A stretch of 64,000 nt of DNA from Amphimedon queenslandica (taxonomy: Eukaryota; Porifera; Demospongiae; Haplosclerida; Niphatidae): assembly GCF_000090795.2 (NCBI RefSeq), contig NW_003546244.1, forward strand, positions 699,462 through 763,461, given 5' to 3'. Under the pieces are notes generated by a model, which did not search any database, was not told the DNA's origin, and saw only the letters and a list, made by a program, of their open reading frames with translations. This document shows, piece by piece, positions 24,572 to 42,962 of the stretch (position 1 is the stretch's first letter; each line of letters begins with the position of its first letter). The position numbers were made by a program, and so were the translations under genes.

Positions 24572-26017
24572 ATGGCTGGATTCACTGAAGGAGTTGAGTC
24601 GATTCCCCACATAACAGAGAGAGCAAAGACGGGAGGCGCCCTGCCACTCAAGTACGAGTTCTCCCGTCCTTTCTTTCTGGAACTGACGAAGGAGCAATTT
24701 GACACATCCAAAGACCACGGGCAGAGATTAGTCCTAACTCCATCAAATTATTCCAAGATGCCTTGGCAGGCTGGCTATGCTGAGGCCATCAATTCTGGGA
24801 AGAGCATTTACGTCAATGAGGACCAGGCCTCGGTCCATGTCTCTGCTCTCTGTCTTCATGATTCTGAGAAGGACACGTCCATAACGCTACCATACGTCAT
24901 GTTTGGGATTTTCGATGGTCACGCTGGTACGGGGGCGGCTACCATGGCAACGCACAATCTGCACAAACACATGAAAGAGAAACTGAATGGGATCAAGCAC
25001 TTCCTTGTGCAGGACTCGGCTGAAGTGATAGCCGAAGACGACCCAGGTCTAGGCTGTATCACGGAGCCGATCCCAAAGGAATTACTAGTAATTGGTGCAT
25101 TAGAGGAAGCTTTTGTAGTTATGGACGAGCAAATAAGAGCAGAGAGGAACACGTACCTTATAAAAGGAGGATGCACAGCCATAGTGTCCTTATTCCTACA
25201 GAATAAACTGTACATAGCCAATGCAGGGGACTGTAGGGCCATCCTCCTGTTGGATCATTGCTCTAGGATACATCCTCTATCCACTGATTTCACACCTGAG
25301 ACCGACAGACAACGACTTCAGAAGCTAGCCTACCTTCAGCCTCAGCTTTTAGGCAGATACTTTGGACGGCTAGAGTACCAAAGGAGGCTTAGGAAGAAGG
25401 ATATTGGACAGAGGGTTCTGTATCGCGACAGACAAATGACTGGCTGGGCCTATCGCACTGTTAACGAAGAAGATGTGAATCAAGTACCTATGATTATTGG
25501 CCACGGGAAGAGAGCAAGACTAATGGCCACTATTGGTACCACTAGAGGATTTGGTGATCACGATCTTGAAGCACCTGGCGGCCAATTCATAAAACCTTTA
25601 CTAACGCCAGTCCCTGAAGTAAGAGTTTGGGATCTTAACAGCTATGAGCATCAGTATGATGATATACTAATAGTAGCATCTGACGGACTTTGGGAGAGAC
25701 TCACCAACGAAGAAGCACTGGAGATAGTGAAGGAACTAGCAGAAGTGACTCCTCGTGATGACAAGTATTATACCACGATAGCTAGGGAGCTGGTCCTTGC
25801 TGCTAGGGGCCAGTTTGGCAAGAAAGGTTGGAGGACAGCTAAAGAACAGAGCGCTAGCTGCGATGACATTTCCTGCTTTGTTGTCCCTCTCCATACTTAT
25901 GCCACTTCGCCTAGTCCTGGTTGTCTTGGTGAAGAGGACATGATGGGAGGCGACTCCATTGATCCTGTAAGATATGGGTCTGGTGCAGATTCCAACGATA
26001 TCCACAGTGTACAATAA
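24572..26017 (+). CDS. PP2C-family protein phosphatase, PPM1H/PPM1J/PPM1M type
   Basis: An intronless frame of 481 residues. PP2C metal-binding and core motifs are present: NEDQASVH, FGIFDGHAGTGAA, ANAGDCRAIL, TRGFGDHDL, VASDGLWERL and DDISCFVVPL. All metal-coordinating Asp positions expected from these motifs appear intact. The insert between the two halves of the core (LGRYFGRLEYQRRL...RVLYRDRQMTGWAYR) is characteristic of the PPM1H/J/M branch. Human PPM1H dephosphorylates LRRK2-phosphorylated Rab GTPases; whether this one does is inference. It is head to head with the AKAP9-like gene. Confidence 0.9.
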   Translation: MAGFTEGVESIPHITERAKTGGALPLKYEFSRPFFLELTKEQFDTSKDHGQRLVLTPSNYSKMPWQAGYAEAINSGKSIYVNEDQASVHVSALCLHDSEKDTSITLPYVMFGIFDGHAGTGAATMATHNLHKHMKEKLNGIKHFLVQDSAEVIAEDDPGLGCITEPIPKELLVIGALEEAFVVMDEQIRAERNTYLIKGGCTAIVSLFLQNKLYIANAGDCRAILLLDHCSRIHPLSTDFTPETDRQRLQKLAYLQPQLLGRYFGRLEYQRRLRKKDIGQRVLYRDRQMTGWAYRTVNEEDVNQVPMIIGHGKRARLMATIGTTRGFGDHDLEAPGGQFIKPLLTPVPEVRVWDLNSYEHQYDDILIVASDGLWERLTNEEALEIVKELAEVTPRDDKYYTTIARELVLAARGQFGKKGWRTAKEQSASCDDISCFVVPLHTYATSPSPGCLGEEDMMGGDSIDPVRYGSGADSNDIHSVQ

Positions 26018-26226
26018 TAGTTATAGTATTATTAATAATAACTGACACTGCTTCAATACTGAGTGAGTGTGTACGTACGTGTGTATATTATCTCTTATGT
26101 GTTTTATAATTTTTAATATAAGGCGTGATTTTAAAGGATACTCTTTTAATTACAATCGTTTTACAATGATGATTCTTGATGTTTAAGTAGTTTTATTTAA
26201 ATTATTCATGAAGCCGCACCATTGTT

Positions 26227-27915
26227 ATGGCCGCACCTTCTTTTTATTCGTACCAGCCACACCCATCCATTCGTATGGTGGTGGTAGCTATGCGCTTGCT
26301 ACCATTCCGTCTCTCTGGAGTTGCTCGCCTGATTCTCTATCTCGCCTGCTTTTCTGTCTTTATTGTCATCTCCTTTGGCGTTTTTGTGTTTCATGTTTCT
26401 TCTACACCCTCAGATGACAACACCTGGAAGAGAGTCAGACAGGAGCTACCCTTATCCTTATCCTCCCCCTCTGGCTCACTCTCTTCTTCCTCCCCTCTCG
26501 TTAAAGCTCTCACCTTCAACGAGACGACTGCTCCTTCTACTCCTTCCTCTCCATCTCTGACTACAGTAGTCTCCTCTCTTTTTGCTTCCTCTCTCTCTTC
26601 TTCCCTTCCTCCCTCCAGCATATATCTAAAAGGTCTACAGAATTTCTCACAATCTGAAGTGAATCCAGTCAACAGCTGGCCTGAAGGTGAATTTTGCGAT
26701 CAGTTCCTCTCTAACAAGTTCCCGGTACATTTCAGTGTATGCAGCGACAATGATAGGATCCAGTGTTCCGGGACGACGCTTGATGACAAGATGGGATCCT
26801 GCACGACTAAAAGAGTTGCCATAAACATCCCTGAGTTTTATAAAGTCATGAAGACCAAGCGTGACTCTGTAGAGAATTCCAACACGATGTGGCTCGTACA
26901 GGACAACGAGGACTCCATCCCTTGTCCCAAGTACGACTTTAAATTGTTAGACAAGCACATGTTTGGAGGAGATTATTTGAAGAGGTTGGCAAAGACATCT
27001 GTCCTCTCTCACTCCCAGTCTGAGTGCCAGGGATGGATCAACGGTACCACATTCCTTTTCGTCGGATTCGATGTTCATATTTATTTCAAATTCCTGTCCT
27101 GGTTCAGTCTCTATAATGGGATACTCAACGACAGTCCTTCAAACAGACCCCCTTCTCTTATTTTAAGGATACCCGAGACTAGAGGAAACTTTTTATTTCC
27201 CGAGTTTGAGCATGATCTATTTCCAGAGACTAATGTGTATGGTTTAAGTGAGTTAGCAGCCGAAAATGTCGGAACACTTTGTTTTGAAAGAATCGTAACC
27301 ACTCCCTGGGCCTTTGGGACAACGGCCTTTAGATGCAAGATGGCTGACGCCATCGTCAAACTCAGAAAGAAATGCTATAGCTGTAATTCCCGGGATCTTC
27401 CTGGAGCAAGATACCGACAGTTCCGTAAGAGAGTCCTCAGGGCTTGTTCCTTAACAGACGACCCGGTACCATACACGGAAAAAACTCCTCGGAGGATCGT
27501 ACTCCAAATAAGGAAGCCCTACAGTAGATTTGAAGGGGAGGCTGCCACTAAGATCAGTCGTATATTAGAAAACTCTAATAAGCTGGCAGAGGCCCTGCGA
27601 GCGGGTTTTCCAAAAGCTAATGTAACTGTTATGCACGGCGAAGACCTTGGATTGTGCGAGCAGATATCACTTGTTCACAAAGCTGATGTTTTAATGGGAG
27701 TCCATGGAGCTGGTCTGGTCCATTCGTGGTGGCTTCAAGACCATGCTCTTTTATTTGAGCTGGTACCGAGATCACAGCTGTCTAATCCAACTTTTAAAAT
27801 GTTAACAACGTTGTCAGGTCGTCGGTATTATAGCTACACTAGTGTAAAGGGTGGAGACAAGAGGGTTACTGTCGATGAACAGGACATTGTGAAGAGATTA
27901 AAATCAGAATATTGA
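26227..27915 (+). CDS. GT61-family glycosyltransferase, type II membrane protein (copy 2)
   Basis: A 562-residue intronless frame. An N-terminal anchor (LILYLACFSVFIVISFGVFV) and a Ser/Pro-rich stem precede the catalytic domain. It is a clear paralogue of the gene at 6574: both have WP-G-FC then VCSD-I-C-GT, the MG-CT--RV-I segment, W-NGT-FLFVG, PEFE-DLF, RCKM and HGAGLVHSWWLQ with FELVPRSQ. The conserved Cys pattern suggests shared disulphides. ER/Golgi location and transfer to a glycoprotein or proteoglycan acceptor are family knowledge; donor and acceptor are unknown. An alternative start at MVVVAMRLLPF (residue 17) is possible. Confidence 0.88.
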   Translation: MAAPSFYSYQPHPSIRMVVVAMRLLPFRLSGVARLILYLACFSVFIVISFGVFVFHVSSTPSDDNTWKRVRQELPLSLSSPSGSLSSSSPLVKALTFNETTAPSTPSSPSLTTVVSSLFASSLSSSLPPSSIYLKGLQNFSQSEVNPVNSWPEGEFCDQFLSNKFPVHFSVCSDNDRIQCSGTTLDDKMGSCTTKRVAINIPEFYKVMKTKRDSVENSNTMWLVQDNEDSIPCPKYDFKLLDKHMFGGDYLKRLAKTSVLSHSQSECQGWINGTTFLFVGFDVHIYFKFLSWFSLYNGILNDSPSNRPPSLILRIPETRGNFLFPEFEHDLFPETNVYGLSELAAENVGTLCFERIVTTPWAFGTTAFRCKMADAIVKLRKKCYSCNSRDLPGARYRQFRKRVLRACSLTDDPVPYTEKTPRRIVLQIRKPYSRFEGEAATKISRILENSNKLAEALRAGFPKANVTVMHGEDLGLCEQISLVHKADVLMGVHGAGLVHSWWLQDHALLFELVPRSQLSNPTFKMLTTLSGRRYYSYTSVKGGDKRVTVDEQDIVKRLKSEY

Positions 27916-28056
27916 GCAAGTGTGATAGAGGGGATTTACTTTTATTTATACAATAATTATAACAATGATAATGATGTAAATCAGACGGGTTTTATTATTA
28001 TTGTTGTATCGACGCTTATATCAATAAAAATTACGTTAAAAGAACATTGTTAGTTT

Positions 28057-31000
28057 TTAATTATTCATAGTCTGGTGCTTTGACATCAAGCCTTCATTCA
28101 TAATGACCTGAAACAAAATAATAATAAAATGTGACTTTCTTTATGTTTACATGATGGAGTTCTTATAAGGAAAGCAAAAATTATCATTATTTATACAGTC
28201 TGATTGTCACTTTAGTATTGTACACCCCCAAGTACAAATAGCATGAATTTTTTTATAATAACCACTAAAATAATATTGTATATGCACATACATGTACCTG
28301 TGAGTCCTCCCCTTCTCCTGATAGACAGGACAGCAGCTCATCATCGATCACATTATAATACGGCAGAGATGGATCAACTGATAATTGTATGTACTCGGCT
28401 TCGTTACTCAGTAAAGAATCAAACTTGACCTTCAGCTCACAGAAGGATGGCCTTTCTTTGGCATTAATCAACCAGCAAAGGGTCATTATGTTATATCTAC
28501 AAGAGATCATACAATAAAGGTCGGATAAAATGACCCTCTCTCTCTCTTTCTTTTCATTACATTTCTTGGCTGCAATTTTGCGGTTTTTCTAATCTATTCC
28601 CATCCAGCAGATGACTCAATATGTTACTGTTACTGACAGTAGGGTATGGAAAACCACCTAACAAATCATAATAATTATAATAAGACACCTAATAATTAAT
28701 CCTTCATTCATTACCAAGTGTGACTATTTCCCAGAGGGTCACTCCGTAAGACCACACGTCAGACTTAAATGAAAACTCTCTTTCAGTGAGAGACTCAATT
28801 GCCATCCATTTCCAGGGGAGGCGCCCTCTGGTCTTCTTCACGTAGGCTTCGTCGGCTCCTCCGACTTTTCTAGACATTCCAAAATCGGATATTCTCAGGT
28901 TTTTGTCAGCATCAATGAGGACATTACGACAAGCAAGGTCACGATGAATGATACCAATGCTAGAGAGATACTCCTAAGATAATAAAAGAGAGAGAGAGAA
29001 GGATAATGAAGGTAGAGGTAGAGGCATGCATAAAGTTTGTGTTTGCTGTGGGTTACCATTCCAGAAGCTATTTGATAACCGAAACTGAAAAGATCAGAAT
29101 GAGACACATCTCCGATATTGTAGTACATACTATCCTGCTCACCCCCACTCGTGTTAGCCTATATAGTCATAACAATAGTAAGTAAACTATTGTACTATAG
29201 ATAATAGTAGAGTAATATACTATAGAATCAGGGGCTTCTGACATAACCAATGATGGCATAGTACATGTACATATTATACTGACCAGTTGGTTTTGCCTTA
29301 TATACTGTAGGAATTTCAATAGATCTCCGTGTTTAATGATTGTCATGCAGAGCTGTATCGGCTCCTGTATGGTGACACAACCTATCATGTTAACAATGTG
29401 GAGGTGGTTCCCTTCGCTTATTAGCTTCATCAGCTCTATCTCGTTCAGTAGATCGGCTCTCTCTGTCCTGTTTGCCATTTCTAATACATAAATAATAAAA
29501 TCGTGTCATGATAAATCAAATTCCTTGCAGATGAGTGATTTTTTTAAAATAGTGGGAGATAAGGAGAGAGAAAGAGAGAGAGCCTTACTAACTTTTATTC
29601 ATTTTTACAGCCACAGGTATGCTCGCACTCTTCCTTACATCTGATGGGAGTCTTGCATTGTTCAATGGTCCACATATATATCCCTTATGCACCGTGCCAA
29701 ATGCTCCTTCACTCAATTGACTCTCCAGTATTATTTTGACTGGCTCTATTTCCCATGCATCTCTTAGGATACTATAGTTACTGTTGATAGCATGACTGTT
29801 AGTGCCGCCATCGGTCGGACTGTTCATTGGTAGCCAATCGCTGCCATTATTAAACTAAGAGATTCAAAATAAAATTCATACAAGAGTTATGAAATTTGAT
29901 TCAACGTACGTCAAATGATTTCCTAAATTTTCTTTGTTTGCAGTAAAGGAAGCAGCAGAATAGTAATAATATGAACAAGATGATAATGATTATGATCAGT
30001 AATGCTCCTCCGGCTGCAGCAACTGGGACTACATACACTGGCAATGTGGAGTCCTCCGTAACAGCTACAGTATATCGTGACTCATAATTCATTGTTGCTC
30101 ATATACTTACTTTCAGTTCCATTGGTGGTAGGACTATCAGTAGTAGTTTCATTGATGCACATTGCATTATCTTTATTTATAATCACAAAGTCACTCCATT
30201 CGCTTGTGTTTTGCCCATTGCTTGATCTTACCTAGAGTAGGAAAATGATGACAATGAATTATTAAGAAGAATATATGTAGCTTACTTGTGCATAAAAACA
30301 TGAGATTGATGTAGGAAATATATTTGGTCTATTTATATCAAGACTGTTTTCTTCCTATAATAATACAGTACAAATATTAGAGCTGTATAAAATATATTAA
30401 AAATTTTAAATATAACTTTAATTAAAAACAGGCTAATTTCTGAAAATACCCCATAGCCCATGGGTTTTTTTTTTCCAAAAAATAAGTCCAAAATCACCCC
30501 AAATTTTTATTACATTTTCTGATACATATTGATGTTCTTATGCTATGTAGAAAGTTTGAGCCAATTCCAGCTTTAATTTTTTGAGTTATGGCCATTTTAA
30601 AAAATGGGCAAACTTTTGAAAAATACCCTAGCCCATGGTTTTTTCCAAAAAATGGCTCCGAAATCACCCCACATTTTTATTACATTTTCTGATACATATT
30701 GATGTCCTTATGCTATGTAGAAAGTTTGAGCTGTTTCCGGCTTTAATTTTTCAAGTTATGGCCATTTAAAAAAATGGGTCAATTTCTGAAAAATACCCTG
30801 TACTATAGCCCATGGTTTTTTCTGAAAAATGGCTCCGAAATCACCCCACATTTTTATTACATTTTCTGATACATATTGATGTCCTTATGCTATGTAGAAA
30901 GTTTGAGCCAATTCCTGCTTTAATTTTTTGAGTTATGGCCATTTAAAAAAATGGGCCAATTTCTAAAAAATACCCTGTACTATAGCCCATGGTTTTTTCC

Positions 31001-31893
31001 GAAAAATGACTTCAAAATCACCCCAAATTTTTATTACATTTTCTGATACATATTGACGTCCTTAAGCTGTGTAGAAAGCTTGAGCCAATTCCAACTTTAA
31101 TTTTTAGAGTTATGGCTATTTTAAAAAATGGGCCAATTTCTGAAAAATACCCTGTACTATAGCCCATGGTTTTTTCCAAAAAATGGCTCCGAAATCATCC
31201 CACATTTTTATTACATTTTCTAATACATATTGATGTCCTTATGCTATGTAGAATTTTTGAGCCGATTCCAACTTAAATTTTTTAAGTTATGGCTATTTTT
31301 TTTAATGGGCCAATTTCTGAAAAATACCCTGTACTATAGCCCATGGTTTTTTCCAAAAATGGGTCCAAAATCACCCCAAATTTTTTTTACATTTTCTGAT
31401 ACACATTGATGTTCTTATGCTCTGTATAAAATTTGAGCCAATTCCGACTTTAATTTTTCAAGTCACAAGAGCTTACTGAGTACCAACTTACCCCAGTAGT
31501 AGTCTCTACTGTTATCCTGGTAGTGTTGCTAGCAGTTTCATTGTCATTCAATGGCTCTGCAGTAATAACTATTGTATAATTTGTCAACGCTCCGTACGTT
31601 AAGACAGGAGTAGACCATGATAGACTTATATTGAATAAAAAATCTGTCACTGAGTGGATTGTGATATTCTCAATTTCATTGACTGATGGTCGGTTTGACC
31701 TTGTATTCAAGACACAGGTGGTCTGCTCTGGTAGCAATCGCCAAAAAATACTAAAATTACTGAAGTATTGCAACTATAAATAGAGGAAAAAATAATAATA
31801 AAATTATTATTATTATTATTATTATTATAAAAGAGGGAGAGGGGGAATCACAAAAAGAAACAATTATTATTATTATTATTATCACTAATATTA

Positions 31894-31947
<54 letters not shown>

Positions 31948-34900
31948 CAATTCTTACTCTAACTCTGAGACGGTCATGAAGTGCTATATTTGGAGAGAAG
32001 ACATATTGAGTCTGATACTCAGTACAATTATTATCAACCTACAGTGAGATGGTACAATTTACAAAAGGAGTTCATTAATAAAAAGAGATCAACCTTCATA
32101 CCATTAATTCCTTACCTTTGGTATGCGTCTAAATCTCGTCCGGCTAGACTCAGCTCCTACTTCTAAAAACTCCCTCCAAGTAATAAATTGTATAATTCTT
32201 TCCATGAGAAAAGCATCACAAGGCTCAATAGTCCACCTTATTGTGGCTGTGATTACACCAGTAGTGACGTTTTGGTTTCTGTGGCAGCTAAGGTTTGCTA
32301 CTGGGGGAGGTCCAGACTCTCTTGATACGTCTAAGGGAGCGAATGGAATGTCATATCGACTGTCGGATGGTTCGGAATGTATCTGTAAAATATACCAGTA
32401 ATAGCAACAATGCATAATAACAATAGATAATAATGATAATGATAATAGTAATAATAATGCATTGTTACCCTATAAAAATAGAAGCATTGGAAAATTGGAA
32501 GAGACATAGGAACACTAGATATAATCAAGTGACTGGTTTCATTCTAAATAAGAGAGGAAGGAAGAATGAGAATGACAATGAACTGCATACATAGTTATAT
32601 ACCTTAGTAACATTGTAATTAAACTGTCCTACTCCACCACATTCTGGCAATACAGAGAATATCGTAATCTGGTAATACTCCAAATGCTCAAGGTTATCTG
32701 AATCAAAAGAAAGGGGGAGAAAGAGAAGATGGTAATAGCTTAATTGTCACACACTCCTTAAACTCATTACTGGTTGGCTTGCTCCAGCTGAAATTTAACA
32801 TTGCATGTTTAAAGAATCCTTCCCTCCGGTCCTCCTTTATGGTTATACTAATTGAACCAGGATGAGATGCAAAGCGTGTTTCTAAAATAAAAAACAAAAT
32901 TAATTAATAAAATTAATGATTTCATATTAAATTAACTTGCCTCCATAGACATGAATACCAAGTGGCCTAGAGTAGGATGAAATACCTCTTGCTGTTACTA
33001 TGGCAATGGAGACGTTGACAGCTTGACAGGCAAAGGAGGTAAGATTAGCCGAATTAAGACTTTCCTAAACAAGCAAACAAACAAACAAGTAGTATAGCTA
33101 TTTAATTAGAGTAAACCAACAACTGAGGCAGAGGGAGTTTAATAAAGTGTGAGAGTGAGAGAGTGTTAACCTGCCACTGATAGTAGGTTAATTGTTTTGA
33201 TTTTATTTGGAGGAGGACAGTTGTGGCTGATTGTCCTATTATGGAGTCATTAATTGACTTTAAATTAATATTATATCCTCCTCCTTCAATGGAGTTGGTC
33301 GTTATGAAGGAAGGATGATCAGTTGGATTAACTGGTAATGACGACTCTAATGATTAACAGGATTGAGAGAGAGAGGGAGGGAGGGAGAGAAAGCATTATA
33401 ACAGTATTACTTTGAGTTCCTACTAACCTTCTGCTAGAGAGCTAAACAACCGACAGCCTCTCTCACATGGACTGTATTTCTATTGATAATAATAATAATA
33501 CTTATTATTAATATAGAGACTATTATACTTACGCATTTTCTATTACAGCTGCTTCCATCTCCCATGGGGCACTGTATATTTCCATTACACTCATCCTTAC
33601 AACTAGTAACCTAAAGATGATGCAGGAATTTAAAAGTATCAATTGGCTGCTATTTTTCTTACACAATGGTCAGTGCAAATGTAATCAGCAATAAATGGAC
33701 TCTTTAGTTTCTCTACACAACCAATGAAGCACTGCTTAATCTGATGACAAGAAAACTAATGATCAATAATAACAGCAACTATAACTCACTAGATTTTTTG
33801 TTGAACAATTTTGTGTAGACACATCAAGAAAAGGCCACACAGTATTCTGATGCAATACATAAATAAATAATTATTAATAAACACGAGCCTACCCATTACT
33901 TACCAATGCCCTCACTGCATCGATTGCATACTATAAAAAATGATAAAAAATAATATCAACAATCAATCTACACTTATTTCCTCCTTTACTTCATCAACAC
34001 ATTTTGCATGACATCTTGCTCTATCAACAGCTTCTCTCTCCGAGGTGAATGGCTCAACAACGTTGTGAGTAAATGTATTGCATTGAATGTTACTGAGCAA
34101 CAAGGGCTCACTCCAAACATTGAAGCGTGTATCATCCACACACCTGCTGTTTATCCCTCTTATCTAAAAATAGTAAAAGCAAACTGTTTATTCCTCTTAT
34201 CTAAAACTGTTTATTCCTCTTATCTCTAAAATAGTAAAAGGAAACATTATTATAGACCACGCTTTATTGACCATAAATGGCTTTACTACCAAACTGCATC
34301 ATCATGCAATATGTTTTGCAAGAGAGTGTAAAGTGGTTTTTTAAGTAGTAAATATGAGGCACACGTTGTGTCAACTTATTTGTAAATATATACCATAAAT
34401 CATAGCTTACTATATACTCTTGCTAGCACTAATGCAACTTCTAATGGTGCACACATACTATTATGTCACTAGTTGACTCAGGGGTGCTTTGTGCATGCAA
34501 ATTTATCAAGCAAGGAGGTCAAAGTAGGGGATTTGAAAATAGCAAACACAGACAATAAATATTACTTGAATGTATAGTGGCTCGGATACACTTGTGAGTG
34601 TAAAGGATCCATTGATGAATGGTTCGGTAAGAAAAGGCTGAGGACGAAAAAGAGATTAAATCAAGAAGACAAATGAAAAGAGTACTTACAAGAGATAGAA
34701 CAGTTTGGAGATGCCTGTTAATGACTCTAGCGTCATATCTCTTGATGGTGTCATTCGCATGCGGAATGTGATTCCAGCTAACGGATAAGTCGATTGTTGT
34801 ACCAAACAAACTGAATCTTGACAATGACACATCAGCCAATACCAAATTGGTAGGCACTGCAAATAATTAGAGGTCATAAATATAATAAAACCATGCATGC

Positions 34901-35452
34901 TGCAACAACATAATATAGGCTTGCATATTTCAACCAAAACAGCATGCACTTGCATGCACTTACATGTTGTGTGAAACTGAATGGTAGCATTTTCACCATC
35001 AGGGTAAGAAGTGAGCTATAATAAGAAATGAAGTCATTTATTATTGTTATCATTACTTACAGTAAATCTATAATCACAATTGTATGATATGCTGTCATTT
35101 CTTTCTATATCAAAAGATGTTTCATCCTACAAAAGCAATAAAAAACTGCTAATATCAAATATTCTATAATTAATACTTCATCAATTATGTATGATAGATT
35201 TGTTCCTGCACAGTCTCCAAGAGACACTAGCTCTCCAATGTAATGGCTGGTATTTGACTCTAAAATCACCAATAAAAATCATATAATCTATGAGTATTGC
35301 AAAACCTCACCATTGGTTGTAGTGCCAGTCCATTCGAATGACAAACGAGGATAGCAGTCAACATTATTGGATTCAATAGTAACAGACAATTCAAAACTGC
35401 TCACAAAAACTAATGGAGACAATAATACTAACAAAGATAGAGTGAGCATCAT
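28057..35452 (-). CDS. receptor tyrosine kinase A with Cys-rich and FN3-like ectodomain
   Basis: Starts at 35452 with signal peptide [19 protein letters not shown]. Short exons through 35300-33420 carry FN3-like and Cys-rich parts ([24 protein letters not shown]...CNRKC; CERGC). FN3-like exons continue to about 30160. A Gly/Ile-rich membrane span lies near 29945-30040. The kinase domain follows: P-loop [12 protein letters not shown] with [13 protein letters not shown], catalytic [11 protein letters not shown] (28886-28878), [14 protein letters not shown] and [14 protein letters not shown]. The last exon is 28107-28057. Catalytic residues look intact, but the first P-loop Gly is Ser. One intron (30415-31460) contains the tandem repeat family. 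Ligand unknown. Ectodomain exon boundaries are partly inferred. Confidence 0.88.
30415..31460. repeat. tandem repeat array, family A, cluster 2
   Basis: Some six units in direct orientation fill a kinase A intron. The GATGTCCTTATGCTATGTAG-like word recurs at 30531, 30701, 30878, 31055, 31232 and 31418, with spacings 170, 177, 177, 177 and 186. Units share GCCCATGGTTTTTTCC, AAATCACCCC and GAGTTATGGCCAT with clusters 1 and 3. This is the largest cluster in the window. Confidence 0.92.
31797..31948. repeat. (ATT)n microsatellites in a kinase A intron
   Basis: Three ATT-triplet runs (about 31802-31828, 31864-31882 and 31893-31947) are separated by short unique sequence. All lie inside one intron of kinase A. 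Confidence 0.85.
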
Positions 35453-35490
35453 CGTGACCTCTTTTTACTGACTCTATGCTTGCAAATTGG

Positions 35491-35502
35491 AAGCTTATAT
35501 AG
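35491..35502 (-). promoter_or_regulatory. TATA box of receptor kinase A
   Basis: On the minus strand CTATATAAGCTT lies about 40 bases before the ATG at 35452, which fits a very short 5' UTR. The longer string GAAGCTATATAAG is identical to that before the kinase-less receptor at 1577. Confidence 0.6.
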
Positions 35503-36174
35503 CTTCACCATGCAGGATAATTACTAATTGAGTTACTCCACGAAGCATTAGAATCTAAACAAGTTCGAACTTAATTAGACAGTGTGTTGGTATAAGGCTG
35601 CAAGCAACCAACGCACATGTTTAAACAAGGCTGTCACTGGTGTACACATCGCAATGACATACCACAAAACAGAATCTTGACAAGTACGGGGGTAATTTGA
35701 TCACTGCTAATTTATAGTTGGGAAGAGATGCTACCCACTATGAAGGATTTTATAGGCTTTAATATAATATTCCTGTCACTTTGAGGATGTTTTATATTTT
35801 AGTAACTCAAGAGTATCTGTGATTGCATGGAGGGGTATTCTCATCCTTTATGAAGGGAAAACCTTTAAAAAAGCAAACAAACAGAGAACCACAAAGAAAA
35901 CCACATTACACAATAACAATAGCAAAAATAAAAATAGCAATAATAATGAAAGTAACAAAAGCAATACTAATAATATAATACTGAAATATGCTGACACACC
36001 TCAAGACACACTTGGAGTCAACAATCAGAGAATAATAAAAAATCATTATTATCACTATGATGTAATATATATATATATATATATACAGTATAATATAGTT
36101 AATGTCAGAGGGCAATGATTACTGTACTGGATTTAAGAAGGCGTGAACGAACAATTAAATGAAGACAGTTAGTA
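35503..36174. other. intergenic region between the two receptor kinase genes
   Basis: About 670 AT-rich bases with an (AT)n run at about 36064-36085 and A-rich stretches around 35860-35990. I see no exon with splice sites. The right part is the likely 3' UTR of kinase B. Confidence 0.5.
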
Positions 36175-42712
<6,538 letters not shown>

Positions 42713-42962
42713 ATTCTCTCTCTCTTTCCTTTCTCTTTCTATAACTTGGGCAGAGATTCAGCTTTTTATACACACAATTATTAATGCGTGGGTTATTATA
42801 CAAGAGATGCATGCTGCATGCATGCACAGAGTTTTTACCACAATCTACGCCCACGCAATAATTAATAATTATGTGCGTGTGTAGCTAGGTATAAAAAGGA
42901 CTGCCTCTTTGAGCTGATGCAGTTACTCACTTTTAATAAAGACCAGGAAAATCTGCTGAAAG
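42713..42962. promoter_or_regulatory. divergent TATA promoter pair: kinase B / soluble FN3 gene
   Basis: The region between the two ATGs is 250 bases. TATAAAAA on the minus strand (42770-42763) lies 50 bases before the kinase B start. TATAAAAA on the plus strand (42890-42897) lies about 65 bases before the soluble gene start. The boxes point away from each other, about 120 bases apart, so both genes can share upstream control sites. TGCATGCTGCATGCATGCAC lies between them (about 42807-42827). Confidence 0.65.
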
